Source: Kitasatospora sp. MAA4 (GTDB lineage: Bacteria > Actinomycetota > Actinomycetes > Streptomycetales > Streptomycetaceae). From it: a DNA stretch of 64,000 bases. The notes under the pieces were generated by a model. That model saw nothing but the letters and a program-made list of their open reading frames with translations, was not told the DNA's origin and did not search any database. The stretch covers positions 1-64,000 of the forward strand of contig NZ_JARZAI010000036.1 in assembly GCF_029893355.1 (NCBI RefSeq), given 5' to 3'. Position numbers and translations under genes: made by a program. The stretch's first letter is position 1. Every line of letters starts with the position of its first letter. Shown one piece after another: positions 42,984 through 50,451 of the stretch.

Positions 42984-43400
42984 TCAGCCGCGTTCGATCA
43001 TCACATTGGTCGACTTGATGACTGCCGTCGCCCTGGCCCCCGGCACCAGGCCGAGTTCCTCGGCCGACTCCCGGCTGATCAGCGACACCACCCGGAACGG
43101 TCCCGCCTGCACCTCCACCTGCGCGGCGACGTCACCCAGCACCACGTGCGTGACGATGCCGGGGAACCGGTTGCGCGCCGAGGAGGGGCGGCCCTCCGCC
43201 TCCGCCGCGCCCGGCTTGGCGAGTTCGCGCGCGAAGGCGGCCAACCGCTCGCCGGGGATGATCCGGTGGCCGTGGTCGTCCCGCTCGGCCTCGACCCGGC
43301 CGGCGTCGACCCAGCGGCGCATGGTGTCGGTGCTGACGCCGAGCATGGCCGCGGCCTCACCGATGCGGTAGTGGTTGACCGATCGGTCGGGCTGCCCCAT
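42984..43400 (-). CDS. TOBE-domain molybdate-binding regulator (MopI-like) with HTH
   Basis: A 138-residue protein. The N-terminus is a MerR/excisionase-like helix-turn-helix (YRIGEAAAMLGVSTDTMRRW), and the C-terminus is a single TOBE/Mop domain (FPGIVTHVVLGDVAAQVEVQ, GLVPGARATAVIKSTNVM). Such proteins bind molybdate or tungstate and may regulate transport. The ATG at 43400 has GGGGAG 4 nt upstream. No molybdate transporter is seen in the window. Confidence 0.9.
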   Translation of the reverse strand: MGQPDRSVNHYRIGEAAAMLGVSTDTMRRWVDAGRVEAERDDHGHRIIPGERLAAFARELAKPGAAEAEGRPSSARNRFPGIVTHVVLGDVAAQVEVQAGPFRVVSLISRESAEELGLVPGARATAVIKSTNVMIERG

Positions 43401-43446
43401 GGTGCTCCCCTGAGTTCTGGTGCTGATGGGCCCATCCTCTCGCATC

Positions 43447-43481
43447 CCGCCGGGCTTCCCGCACCCGCGTCACCCCGGCGG
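43447..43481 (-). terminator. Hairpin after the ROK gene
   Basis: CCGCCGGG (43447-43454) pairs with CCCGGCGG (43474-43481) immediately downstream of the ROK stop at 43483. The loop is long (19 nt), so the call is moderate. Confidence 0.4.
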
Positions 43482-43482
43482 C

Positions 43483-44688
43483 TCAGGCCACGCCGAAGCC
43501 GAACAGGTCGCGGCAGACCGCGTCCGAGGCCGTCAGCACCGCGCCGCTGAGCACCGCGCCGCCGCCGGCCGCGCCCGGTCGCACCTCGGTGCGCAGCGGC
43601 GACAGCGCGGCCAGCCGGGCGGCCACCCGGTCGGCGAGCGCCCTGCCGCCGGCCCGGCCGACCTCGCCGCCCAGCACCAGGCAGCCCGGGTCCAGGATCA
43701 CGCAGACCCCGGCCGCGCCCAGCGCCACCCGCTCCGCCAGCGCGTCCAGGAACGGCGCGCCCGCCGCCTCGTCCGCCGCCGCCGCGAGCACTGCGGCCTC
43801 GGCCGCCGCCGCGTCGTCGCCGCCGACGGTCGGGGCGGGTGGCAGGAGGCCGTGGGCGCGCGCCAGTTCGCAGACCGCGGCGCTGCCGGCCAGGCTGTGG
43901 AAGCCGCCGTCGCACGCGGTCGCACTGGGCAGACCGCCGGTGCCGGGCACCGGCAGGAAGGCGATCTCGCCGGTGCCGCCGGAGAAGCCGCGCCGCAGCC
44001 GGCCGTCCAGCAGGACGGCGGCGCCGACCCCGTGCCCGAGCCAGAGCAGCACGAAGGTGTCCCGGTCGGCGGCGGCGCCGATCCGGTGCTCGGCGATGCC
44101 GGCCAGGTTGACCTCGTTCTCCAGGATCACCTCGCCGGGCAGCCCCGCGCGCAGCACGGTGACCAGCTCGGCATGCCAACGCGGCAGCGATCTGGCCGAG
44201 TTGAGCTCCCCGGTGGAGGGGTCCACCAGCCCGGGCGCACCGACGGCCACGGTGTGCAGCAGCGTCACCCCGGCCTGCTCGGCGGTGTGCAGCAGGGTGC
44301 GCAGCACCCGCTCGGCCACGTCGGCGGGCGGGTCGGCCGGATCCACCGGGACGGCTGCGGTGGCGAGCGTGCGGCCGGCCAGGTCCGCGACGGCGAGCGT
44401 GACCCCGGCGGCCCGGACGTCGATGCCGGCCAGCTGGGCGCGGTCGTAGCGCAGCCCGTACACCCGGGCGTTGGGGCCCCGGCGCTGCTCGCCGCGCTCA
44501 CCCACCACGGTCACCAGGCCGCCGCGCTGGAGCCGTTCCAGCAGGTCCGAGACGGTGGGGCGGGAGAGCCCGGTGAGGGTGTGCAGCTCGGTTGCGGTCA
44601 GCGTGACGTGACGCAGCAGCAGGTCCAGCGCCAGCCGGTCGTTGATCGCACGGGCAGTGCTGGGGGTGGCCGTACGGGCGGTGGTCAT
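43483..44688 (-). CDS. ROK-family transcriptional regulator
   Basis: A 401-residue NagC/XylR-type regulator. The N-terminus is a winged HTH (LHTLTGLSRPTVSDLLERLQRGG), followed by a ROK fold: LAGIDVRAAGVTLAVADL and VAVGAPGLVDPSTGELNSAR, then a region ending DPGCLVLGGEVGRAGG. The usual ROK zinc motif with a CxCGxxGC segment is replaced by ATACDGGFHSLAGSAAVCE, so zinc binding may differ. It is divergent from an MFS transporter gene across a 56-bp gap with an inverted repeat. Confidence 0.9.
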   Translation of the reverse strand: MTTARTATPSTARAINDRLALDLLLRHVTLTATELHTLTGLSRPTVSDLLERLQRGGLVTVVGERGEQRRGPNARVYGLRYDRAQLAGIDVRAAGVTLAVADLAGRTLATAAVPVDPADPPADVAERVLRTLLHTAEQAGVTLLHTVAVGAPGLVDPSTGELNSARSLPRWHAELVTVLRAGLPGEVILENEVNLAGIAEHRIGAAADRDTFVLLWLGHGVGAAVLLDGRLRRGFSGGTGEIAFLPVPGTGGLPSATACDGGFHSLAGSAAVCELARAHGLLPPAPTVGGDDAAAAEAAVLAAAADEAAGAPFLDALAERVALGAAGVCVILDPGCLVLGGEVGRAGGRALADRVAARLAALSPLRTEVRPGAAGGGAVLSGAVLTASDAVCRDLFGFGVA

Positions 44689-44711
44689 GAGGCGGATCCT
44701 GCCAGATCTGT

Positions 44712-44734
44712 TTATCAGGTTTCCTTCCTGATAA
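44712..44734. promoter_or_regulatory. Candidate ROK operator
   Basis: TTATCAGG-N7-CCTGATAA is a perfect 8-bp-arm inverted repeat in the AT-rich divergent gap, just 10 bp upstream of the MFS start and 23 bp from the ROK start. NagC/XylR-type regulators bind such repeats and respond to sugars. Confidence 0.75.
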
Positions 44735-44744
44735 TTTATCGGCT

Positions 44745-45932
44745 ATGTCGAGGGCGAGCAGTCCCCTGCGCCGGGCCAGGATCAGTGTCGCGCTGGTGTT
44801 CGCCGTCCACGGCGCCGTCGCGGGCAGCTTCGCGACCCGGATCCCCGCCGTCCAGCACGCGTTGCGACTCAGCCCCGGCGCACTCGGGCTCGCGCTGGTG
44901 ATGCCGGCCGTCGGCGCCTCGCTCGCGATGCCGCTGGCCGGACGGGTCACCCACCGGCTCGGCGCGCGGGCCGCCATCCGGCTGCTGCTGGCGCTCTTCT
45001 GCCTGGCCCTGGCGCTGCCCGCGGTGATGCCGGGGCTGCCCTGGCTCTGCCTGGCCCTGTTCGTCTTCGGCGCCACCTCCGGGATGGCCGACGTCGCGAT
45101 GAACGCCGAGGGCGTGGAGGTCGAACAGCGGCTCGGCCGCTCGATCATGTCCGGCCTGCACGGCCTGTGGAGCGCGGGCGGACTGGTCGCCTCCGGCTTC
45201 GGCGCGCTGGCGGCCCGTCAGCACCTGTCGGCCGGCATCCACCTGGCGCTGGCCGCGGCCGTCCTGCTGGTGCTCGGCCAACTCGTCTGCACCGGCCTGC
45301 TGGACGTCCGCCCGGACCCGCAGGCCGAGGCCCCCGCCCGGTTCGCCCTGCCACCCCGTTCGGTCCTGGCGATCGGCCTGGTCGGCTTCTGCGGCGTCTT
45401 CGCCGAGGGCGCCGGAATGGACTGGTCCGGCGTCTACCTGCGCGACGTCACCGGCGCCTCGGCGGCGACCGCGACGATCGCCTACACCGCGTTCGCGTTC
45501 ACCATGACCAGCGCCCGACTGGCCGGGGACGCGGTGGTCCGCCGGATCGGCGCCGTGCGCGCCGTACGGCTGGGCGGCGCGGTCGCCACGGCCGGCGGAC
45601 TGCTGGTGGTCGCCGCGCGGACCCCGGCGGCGGCGGTGCCGGGCTTCGCGCTGATCGGCGTCGGGGTGGCAGTGGTCGTCCCGCTGGCGTTCGCCGCCGC
45701 CGGACACCGCGGACCCAACCCCAGCCAGGCCATCGCGGGCGTGGCGACCGTCACCTACACCTCGGGCCTGATCGCCCCCGCGGTGGTCGGCGCCGTCGCC
45801 CAGGCCGGCTCGCTGCGCGTCTCCTTCGCCCTGGTCACCGCGCTGACGGCCACCCTGGCGCTGACCGCCGGCGCCCTGCGGCCCGTCCCCGCCCGGCTCC
45901 GGCAGCCGGACCCGCAGGACATACCCTCGTGA
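44745..45932 (+). CDS. MFS transporter (YbjJ-like)
   Basis: A 395-residue major facilitator protein with twelve hydrophobic segments. Seen: RIPAVQHALRLSPGALGLAL after helix 1, GRVTHRLGARAAIRLL (motif A region), MADVAMNAEGVEVEQRLGRSIMSGLHGLWSAGGL, and in the second half FAEGAGMDWSGVYLRD. This signature is that of the YbjJ/Fucose-permease-like group. The divergent ROK gene and operator suggest sugar-linked control. The start ATG at 44745 lies only 10 bp from the operator; AGGAAG-like bases are lacking, so a leader is short. Confidence 0.9.
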   Translation: MSRASSPLRRARISVALVFAVHGAVAGSFATRIPAVQHALRLSPGALGLALVMPAVGASLAMPLAGRVTHRLGARAAIRLLLALFCLALALPAVMPGLPWLCLALFVFGATSGMADVAMNAEGVEVEQRLGRSIMSGLHGLWSAGGLVASGFGALAARQHLSAGIHLALAAAVLLVLGQLVCTGLLDVRPDPQAEAPARFALPPRSVLAIGLVGFCGVFAEGAGMDWSGVYLRDVTGASAATATIAYTAFAFTMTSARLAGDAVVRRIGAVRAVRLGGAVATAGGLLVVAARTPAAAVPGFALIGVGVAVVVPLAFAAAGHRGPNPSQAIAGVATVTYTSGLIAPAVVGAVAQAGSLRVSFALVTALTATLALTAGALRPVPARLRQPDPQDIPS

Positions 45933-45933
45933 G

Positions 45934-46584
45934 GTGCTGCTCTCCCGTCTGACCTCCCCCTGGGCGCGCTTCGCCCTGCTCGCGCTGATCCTGGCCGGCG
46001 CCGCGGGCTCGGTCGCCCTGTGGGACCCGCGGCACCCGGCCGGCGCCGTCCCCGGGGCGTGGCGCGCGCCCGCCTTCGCGCTGCTCTTCGCGCTCGGGAC
46101 GCTGGCGTTCGTGCCCAAACCCGCGCTGAACGTGGCAGCCGGCGTGCTGTTCGGCGTGGAACGCGGCCTGCCCCTGGCGGTGCTCGGCACCACGCTGGGC
46201 GCCGCCCTCGCCTTCGGCCTGGGCCGCGGCCTCGGGCGCGAGGCGGTACGGCCACTGCTGCGCGGCAAGGTGCTGACCGCGCTGGACCGCCGGCTGACCG
46301 AGCAGGGCTTCCGCAGCGTCCTGCTGCTGCGCCTGATCCCCGGCGTCCCCTTCCAGGCCGCCAACCTGGGCGCCGCCTTCTCCGGCGTCCGCCTGCGCCC
46401 GTTCCTGGCCGCCACGGGCCTGGGCGTCCTGCCCGGCACCGCGGCCTACGTGGTGGCGGGCTCGGCAGCCGGCTCCCCCGGCTCGCCGGCCTTCCTGGCC
46501 TCCACCGCGGTGATCGTCCTGATGGGCCTGCTGAGCCTCGCCGCCCTCCGCCGCACCCGCCGCCCCGCCCCGGAGACCGCCTGA
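45934..46584 (+). CDS. TVP38/TMEM64-family membrane protein
   Basis: A 216-residue membrane protein of the SNARE-associated/TVP38 family. Core motif: FVPKPALNVAAGVLFGVERGLP (conserved Pro/Gly), LGTTLGAALAFGLGRGLGREAVR, and FRSVLLLRLIPGVPFQAANLGAAFSGV. The GTG start at 45934 lies 1 bp after the MFS stop, so it is probably cotranscribed and coupled. Function unknown, related to DedA proteins. Confidence 0.9.
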   Translation: MLLSRLTSPWARFALLALILAGAAGSVALWDPRHPAGAVPGAWRAPAFALLFALGTLAFVPKPALNVAAGVLFGVERGLPLAVLGTTLGAALAFGLGRGLGREAVRPLLRGKVLTALDRRLTEQGFRSVLLLRLIPGVPFQAANLGAAFSGVRLRPFLAATGLGVLPGTAAYVVAGSAAGSPGSPAFLASTAVIVLMGLLSLAALRRTRRPAPETA

Positions 46585-46684
46585 CCCCGGTCGGCCGGCC
46601 GGTCTACAGGCGCAGCACCGCCGGGTCCAGGTCGAGCCGGACCGGCTCGCTGCTGCCGTCCACGTCGGCTCAGGGAGCACCAGT

Positions 46685-47419
46685 TCAGAGCCCGCCGGAG
46701 ATGCGCAGGTTGGCGCCCGTCGCGTAGGAGGCGTCGGCGGAGAGGAGCCAGGCGACGGCTGCGGCGATCTCGTCGGGTTCGCCGGCCCGGCGCAGTGGGA
46801 TGAGGGGGGCCATCCGGAGCGGGCGGGCGGCGTCGCCCATGTCGCGGTGCATCTCGGTGTTGGTGATGCCGGGAGAGACGGCGTTGACGCGGATCCCGGC
46901 GGGGCCGAGCTCCTTGGCGAGCCCGAGGGTGAGGGTGTCGGTGGCGGCCTTGGTCGCCGCGTAGTGGACGTACTCGCCGGGGCTGCCCAGGGTGGCGGAG
47001 GCCGAGGAGATGTTCACGATGGCGCCGCCGGGGGCGAAGTCCCGGGCGGCGCGGCGGGCGCAGAGTACGTAGCCGATCAGGTTGACGTCCACGACTCTGC
47101 GCAGGTCCTCGGTGCGCAGCTCGGTGATCGGGGCCAGCGGTCCGGTCACTCCGGCGTTGTTGACCAGGCCGGTGACCGGGCCCAGTTGCTCGGCCGCGGT
47201 GTCGAACAGCCGGTCGACGTCGGCCTCGACGGCGGTGTCCACGCGGACGGTGACCACCCGCACACCGGCGTCCCTGGCGTCGCCGGCCACCTCCTCGGCG
47301 GAGTCCGCGTCCCGCAGGTAGCCGATCGCGAGGTCGTGGCCGTCGGCGGCGAGCCGCCGGCAGACCGCTGCACCGATCCCGCGGCCTCCGCCGGTAACGA
47401 TGGTGACGGGACGTGACAT
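46685..47419 (-). CDS. Short-chain dehydrogenase/reductase (FabG-like)
   Basis: A 244-residue classical SDR. Seen: TIVTGGGRGIGAAVCRRL (cofactor Gly motif), LVNNAGVTGPLAPI, IVNISSASATLGSPGEYVHYAATKAA (catalytic Ser, Tyr, Lys), and VNAVSPGITNTEM. The ending GANLRISGGL is typical. Substrate unclear; FabG-like 3-ketoacyl or sugar/alcohol reduction is possible. The ATG at 47419 has GGGAGA upstream. A frame to 47527 lacks homology. Confidence 0.92.
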   Translation of the reverse strand: MSRPVTIVTGGGRGIGAAVCRRLAADGHDLAIGYLRDADSAEEVAGDARDAGVRVVTVRVDTAVEADVDRLFDTAAEQLGPVTGLVNNAGVTGPLAPITELRTEDLRRVVDVNLIGYVLCARRAARDFAPGGAIVNISSASATLGSPGEYVHYAATKAATDTLTLGLAKELGPAGIRVNAVSPGITNTEMHRDMGDAARPLRMAPLIPLRRAGEPDEIAAAVAWLLSADASYATGANLRISGGL

Positions 47420-47808
47420 GAGCGTTCTCCCTCGGTCGGCGCGACGGCAAGCCGAGCATAGCCACGCAATATCTGTTCGCCGTAAGGGGGCTTCTCCGGA
47501 CAGGATGAGCCCCGTGGATTCCAACACGCCCTACCTGTCCGGGCCCTCGCGCGCATGACACGTCGTCAAGCTCTTATTGACGACGGACCAGTTGGTCTAC
47601 GCGCGCAACCGCCCAGCGGTCGGTGACGTCCGCTCAGGGTGAGGACGGCGTGTGCCGGCGGCACACGCCACAACCCGAACGGCGCGCCCGGGCGGGCGCC
47701 AGAGGCGTGATCAGTGCGATACTCGGACAGTTCCGTGGAGTGGATGGCGCGTCAGACCGACCGCGCGGGCGCACGGGACCAGACGGGATAAGGACAGGGA
47801 GGCGCGGC
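47420..47808. promoter_or_regulatory. Long leader/intergenic region before the sepF paralogue, with three inverted repeats
   Basis: This 389-bp gap separates the divergent SDR and sepF-like genes. It holds CGTCGTCAA-N7-TTGACGACG (47561-47585), GACCA-GT-TGGTC (47586-47597), and a hairpin GGCGTGTGCC-GGC-GGCACACGCC (47647-47669). The first two look like operators; the third could act in a leader transcript. Reading frames crossing the gap do not resemble genes. Confidence 0.45.
47561..47597. promoter_or_regulatory. Two adjacent inverted repeats, operator candidates
   Basis: Nine-bp arms CGTCGTCAA and TTGACGACG with a 7-bp spacer are followed directly by the 12-bp palindrome GACCAGTTGGTC, a TetR-operator-like form. 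No TetR gene adjoins. Confidence 0.4.
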
Positions 47809-48201
47809 ATGGGAGCACTTCGCGACGAGCACCACAACGGGTGGCTGATGCCCTCCGGCAACTACCCCGCCGCAGTGCACGAGGATCCCTGGGCGATCGC
47901 GGACGCGACGCCCACCATCCCGCAGGTGGCGAAGATCGTCTCACTGAAGCCGACCGGCTTCGAGTCGGCCCGGGCCGTCGGCGAGCACGTGCGGGCCGGC
48001 ACCCCGGTGGTCATGGATGTGACCGAGATGGACGACGCCGAGGCCAAGCGGATGGTGGACTTCGCCTCCGGCCTGGTGTTCGGCACCTACGGCGGTATCG
48101 AGCGGATCGCCCGCCGGGTCTTCCTGCTCACGCCGGCCGAGGTGGAGGTCACGGTCATCGACCGCCCGCTGGACGAGAGCGGTTTCTACAACCAGAGCTG
48201 A
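47809..48201 (+). CDS. sepF: SepF-like cell division protein (paralogue)
   Basis: A 130-residue SepF (DUF552) protein. Seen: HEDPWAIADATPTIPQVAKIVSLKPTGFESARAVGEHVRAGTPVVMDVTEM, matching the beta-rich SepF core, and FASGLVFGTYGGIERIARRVFLLTPAEVEVT. SepF anchors FtsZ to the membrane. It lacks the membrane-binding N-terminal helix and acidic linker typical of the septum SepF and stands far from ftsZ, so I read it as a paralogue. The ATG at 47809 has GGGAGG 6 nt upstream; a frame to 47623 is spurious. It ends at a strong terminator. Confidence 0.9.
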   Translation: MGALRDEHHNGWLMPSGNYPAAVHEDPWAIADATPTIPQVAKIVSLKPTGFESARAVGEHVRAGTPVVMDVTEMDDAEAKRMVDFASGLVFGTYGGIERIARRVFLLTPAEVEVTVIDRPLDESGFYNQS

Positions 48202-48228
48202 GCGCCGTAGCTGTTGGACCCTCCGTTG

Positions 48229-48260
48229 CCGGAGGCGGCCCCCGCCGCCTCCGGTTTTTT
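48229..48260 (+). terminator. Rho-independent terminator of the sepF-like gene
   Basis: An 11-bp perfect stem (CCGGAGGCGGC, 48229-48239, and its complement, 48244-48254) with a 4-nt loop is followed by six T. It begins 27 bp after the stop. Confidence 0.95.
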
Positions 48261-48318
48261 GCTGCCATGCGGCTGCCATGCGACGGCCATGCGGTCGGCA
48301 TGCAGCTGACGCGGAGAT

Positions 48319-48348
48319 CTCATGTGAGACATCCATGTCTCACATGAG
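48319..48348. promoter_or_regulatory. TetR operator overlapping a leaderless promoter
   Basis: A perfect palindrome with 14-bp arms (CTCATGTGAGACAT and complement) and a 2-bp spacer. A -35-like GAGACA (48326-48331) and -10 TAGAAT (48350-48355, 18-bp spacing) place the transcription start at about 48362, the first base of the tetR ATG. Binding would block RNA polymerase, so autorepression is expected. Confidence 0.8.
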
Positions 48349-48361
48349 CTAGAATCCTTTC

Positions 48362-48916
48362 ATGGCTATTGATCGCGACTCGGTCCTCAAGGCGGCTGTC
48401 GGCGTCCTGTCCCGGCAGCCGACCGCCCATCTGGACGAGATCGCCCGGGCCGCCGGCATCAGCCGCGCCACGCTGCACCGGATCTTCCCGGGGCGCGACG
48501 CGCTGATCCGCGAGGTCGGCCTGCTGGGCCTGCGCAAGTACAACGCCGCCCTGGACACCGCCGCGATCGAGGACGGCGACGCCCAGGCCGCCCTGCGCCG
48601 GCTCGCCGACGTCCTGGTGCCGGACGCGGCGCTCTGCGCCTTCCTGGCCGGCGAGAACCAGCTGTTCGACGATCCCGAGCTGTGCGCGCTCTGGGAGGAC
48701 CAGGACGCCCGGGTCCGCGCGCTCTTCCTGCGCGGTCAGCAGGAGGGCGTGTTCCGGATCGAGCTGTCGGCGAGCTGGCTCAGCGAGGCCTTCTTCGACC
48801 TGCTGGCCGGCGTCGGCTGGGCCGTCCAGGACGGCCGCCTCGCCCCCCGCGACAGTGCATTCGCCCTCATCGAGCTCTTCCTCGGCGGAGCTCTCAGGAG
48901 ACCCTCCACCCCATGA
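48362..48916 (+). CDS. TetR-family regulator of the DHA2 pump
   Basis: A 184-residue TetR protein. HTH: VGVLSRQPTAHLDEIARAAGISRATLHRIFPGRDALI, followed by a C-terminal effector domain ending SAFALIELFLGGAL. The ATG at 48362 coincides with the predicted transcription start, giving a leaderless message; it overlaps the MFS start by ATGA. It is expected to repress its own operon through the palindrome just upstream. Confidence 0.93.
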   Translation: MAIDRDSVLKAAVGVLSRQPTAHLDEIARAAGISRATLHRIFPGRDALIREVGLLGLRKYNAALDTAAIEDGDAQAALRRLADVLVPDAALCAFLAGENQLFDDPELCALWEDQDARVRALFLRGQQEGVFRIELSASWLSEAFFDLLAGVGWAVQDGRLAPRDSAFALIELFLGGALRRPSTP

Positions 48917-50445
48917 GCACCACATCGCTCCACCGCCCCACCCGCACCGCCGCACACCGCCCCGACCGCCGCTGGATCGCGCTGGGCGTCCTCGTCCTGG
49001 CCATCGTGCTGGTCGCGATCGACGCGACCGTCCTGGTGCTGGCCATCCCCTCGATCACCGAGACGCTGCGGCCCAGCAGCACCCAGCTGCTCTGGATCGG
49101 CGACATCTACTCGTTCGTACTGGCCGGTCTGCTGGTCAGCATGGGCTCGCTGAGCGACCGGATCGGCCGCAAGAAGCTGCTGATGATCGGCACCGCCGCG
49201 TTCGGCGCGGCCTCGCTGGTCGCCGCCTACGCTCCCGGCCCCGGCTGGCTGATCGCCGCCCGCGCGCTGCTCGGCGTGGCCGGCGCGACGATCATGCCCT
49301 CCACCCTCTCGCTGATCCGCTCGCTCTTCCCCGACGCCCGCGAGCGCGGGACCGCGATCGGCATCTGGGGCGCGGCGGCCACGGCCGGCGCCGCCGCCGG
49401 TCCGCTGGTCGGCGGCGTGCTGCTCGAACACTTCTGGTGGGGCTCGGTCTTCCTGCTCAACCTGCCGGTGATGGCGCTGCTGCTGGTGCTCGGCGGCTGG
49501 CTGCTGCCCGAGTCGCGCGACCCGAAGCCCGGCCGCTGGGACCTGGCGAGCGTGCTGCTCTCGATGTTCGGCGTGATCGCCGTCGTCTACGCGATCAAGG
49601 AGGCCGCCGCCCACGGGGTGGCCCGCTGGGACGTGCCGACCGCCGCCGTCCTGGGCACCCTTGCGCTGGTCGTTTTCGTCCGCCGCCAACTGCGGCTGGC
49701 CACCCCGCTGCTGGACGTCCGGCTGTTCGCCGACCGGCGCTTCACCGCCGCCATCCTGGGGGCGCTGGTGGCGCTGATCGGGCTGGCCGGGGTGGTCTTC
49801 TTCATCTCGCAGTACCTCCAGCTGGTGCGCGGCTACTCGCCGCTCAAGGCCGGGCTGGCCGAGATGCCGGCCTTCGCCGGGGCGGTCGTCGCCTCGATGC
49901 TCTGCGCCCGGCTGGCGCGCCGCGCGGGCGCGCGGGTCGCGCTGGTCGTCGGGCTGCTGGCGATGGGCCTGGCCATGGGCGTGCTGGGCTGGCTCCAGCA
50001 GGACACCGCGTACCTGGTGCTGGCGGGCGTCTTCACGGTGCTCGGCGCCGGCGAGGGGCTGGTCTACACCCTGTCGGCGGACCTGGTGCTGACCGCGGCG
50101 CCCGAGGAGAAGTCCGGTGCGGCCTCGGCCGTCTCGGAGACCGCCTACGAGCTCGGCACCGCGCTCGGCATCGCCCTCTTCGGCTCAGTGCTGACCGCCG
50201 TGTACGCGCACGGCGTCGGCCTCCCCGCCGGCGTCGACCCCGAACTGGCCGCGCGGGCCCGGGAGTCGCTGGGCGGCGCGGTGGAGGCGGCCGCGACGCT
50301 GCCCGCCGGAGTCGGACAGGTCATGCTGGCGCAGGCCAGGGAGTCCTTCGTGCACGGCCTGGGCATCGCCGCGGTGCTGGCCGCCGGGCTGCTGATCGCG
50401 GGTGCGGTGCTGGCCTGGTTCCTGCTGCGGCCCAGCCGCAGATGA
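48913..50445 (+). CDS. DHA2-family MFS multidrug transporter
   Basis: A 510-residue DHA2 (14-helix) drug exporter. Seen: LDATVL-like IDATVLVLAIPSI (helix 1), WIGDIYSFVLAGLLVSMGSLSDRIGRKKLLMIG (motif A), WGAAATAGAAAGPLVGGVLLEHFWWGSVFLLNLPV (motif C), and the later repeats of GAASAVSETAYELGTALGIA. It is expected to pump toxic compounds outward using proton motive force. Cotranscribed and coupled to tetR by ATGA at 48913. Confidence 0.95.
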   Translation: MSTTSLHRPTRTAAHRPDRRWIALGVLVLAIVLVAIDATVLVLAIPSITETLRPSSTQLLWIGDIYSFVLAGLLVSMGSLSDRIGRKKLLMIGTAAFGAASLVAAYAPGPGWLIAARALLGVAGATIMPSTLSLIRSLFPDARERGTAIGIWGAAATAGAAAGPLVGGVLLEHFWWGSVFLLNLPVMALLLVLGGWLLPESRDPKPGRWDLASVLLSMFGVIAVVYAIKEAAAHGVARWDVPTAAVLGTLALVVFVRRQLRLATPLLDVRLFADRRFTAAILGALVALIGLAGVVFFISQYLQLVRGYSPLKAGLAEMPAFAGAVVASMLCARLARRAGARVALVVGLLAMGLAMGVLGWLQQDTAYLVLAGVFTVLGAGEGLVYTLSADLVLTAAPEEKSGAASAVSETAYELGTALGIALFGSVLTAVYAHGVGLPAGVDPELAARARESLGGAVEAAATLPAGVGQVMLAQARESFVHGLGIAAVLAAGLLIAGAVLAWFLLRPSRR

Positions 50446-50451
50446 CAGGCG

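Noticed and set aside
46604..46669. Short minus-strand coding-like tail (ADVDGSSEPVRLDLDPAVLRL)
   Set aside because: It reads like a C-terminal tail, but a stop codon lies directly before it in frame and no homology is evident, so a gene relic cannot be supported.
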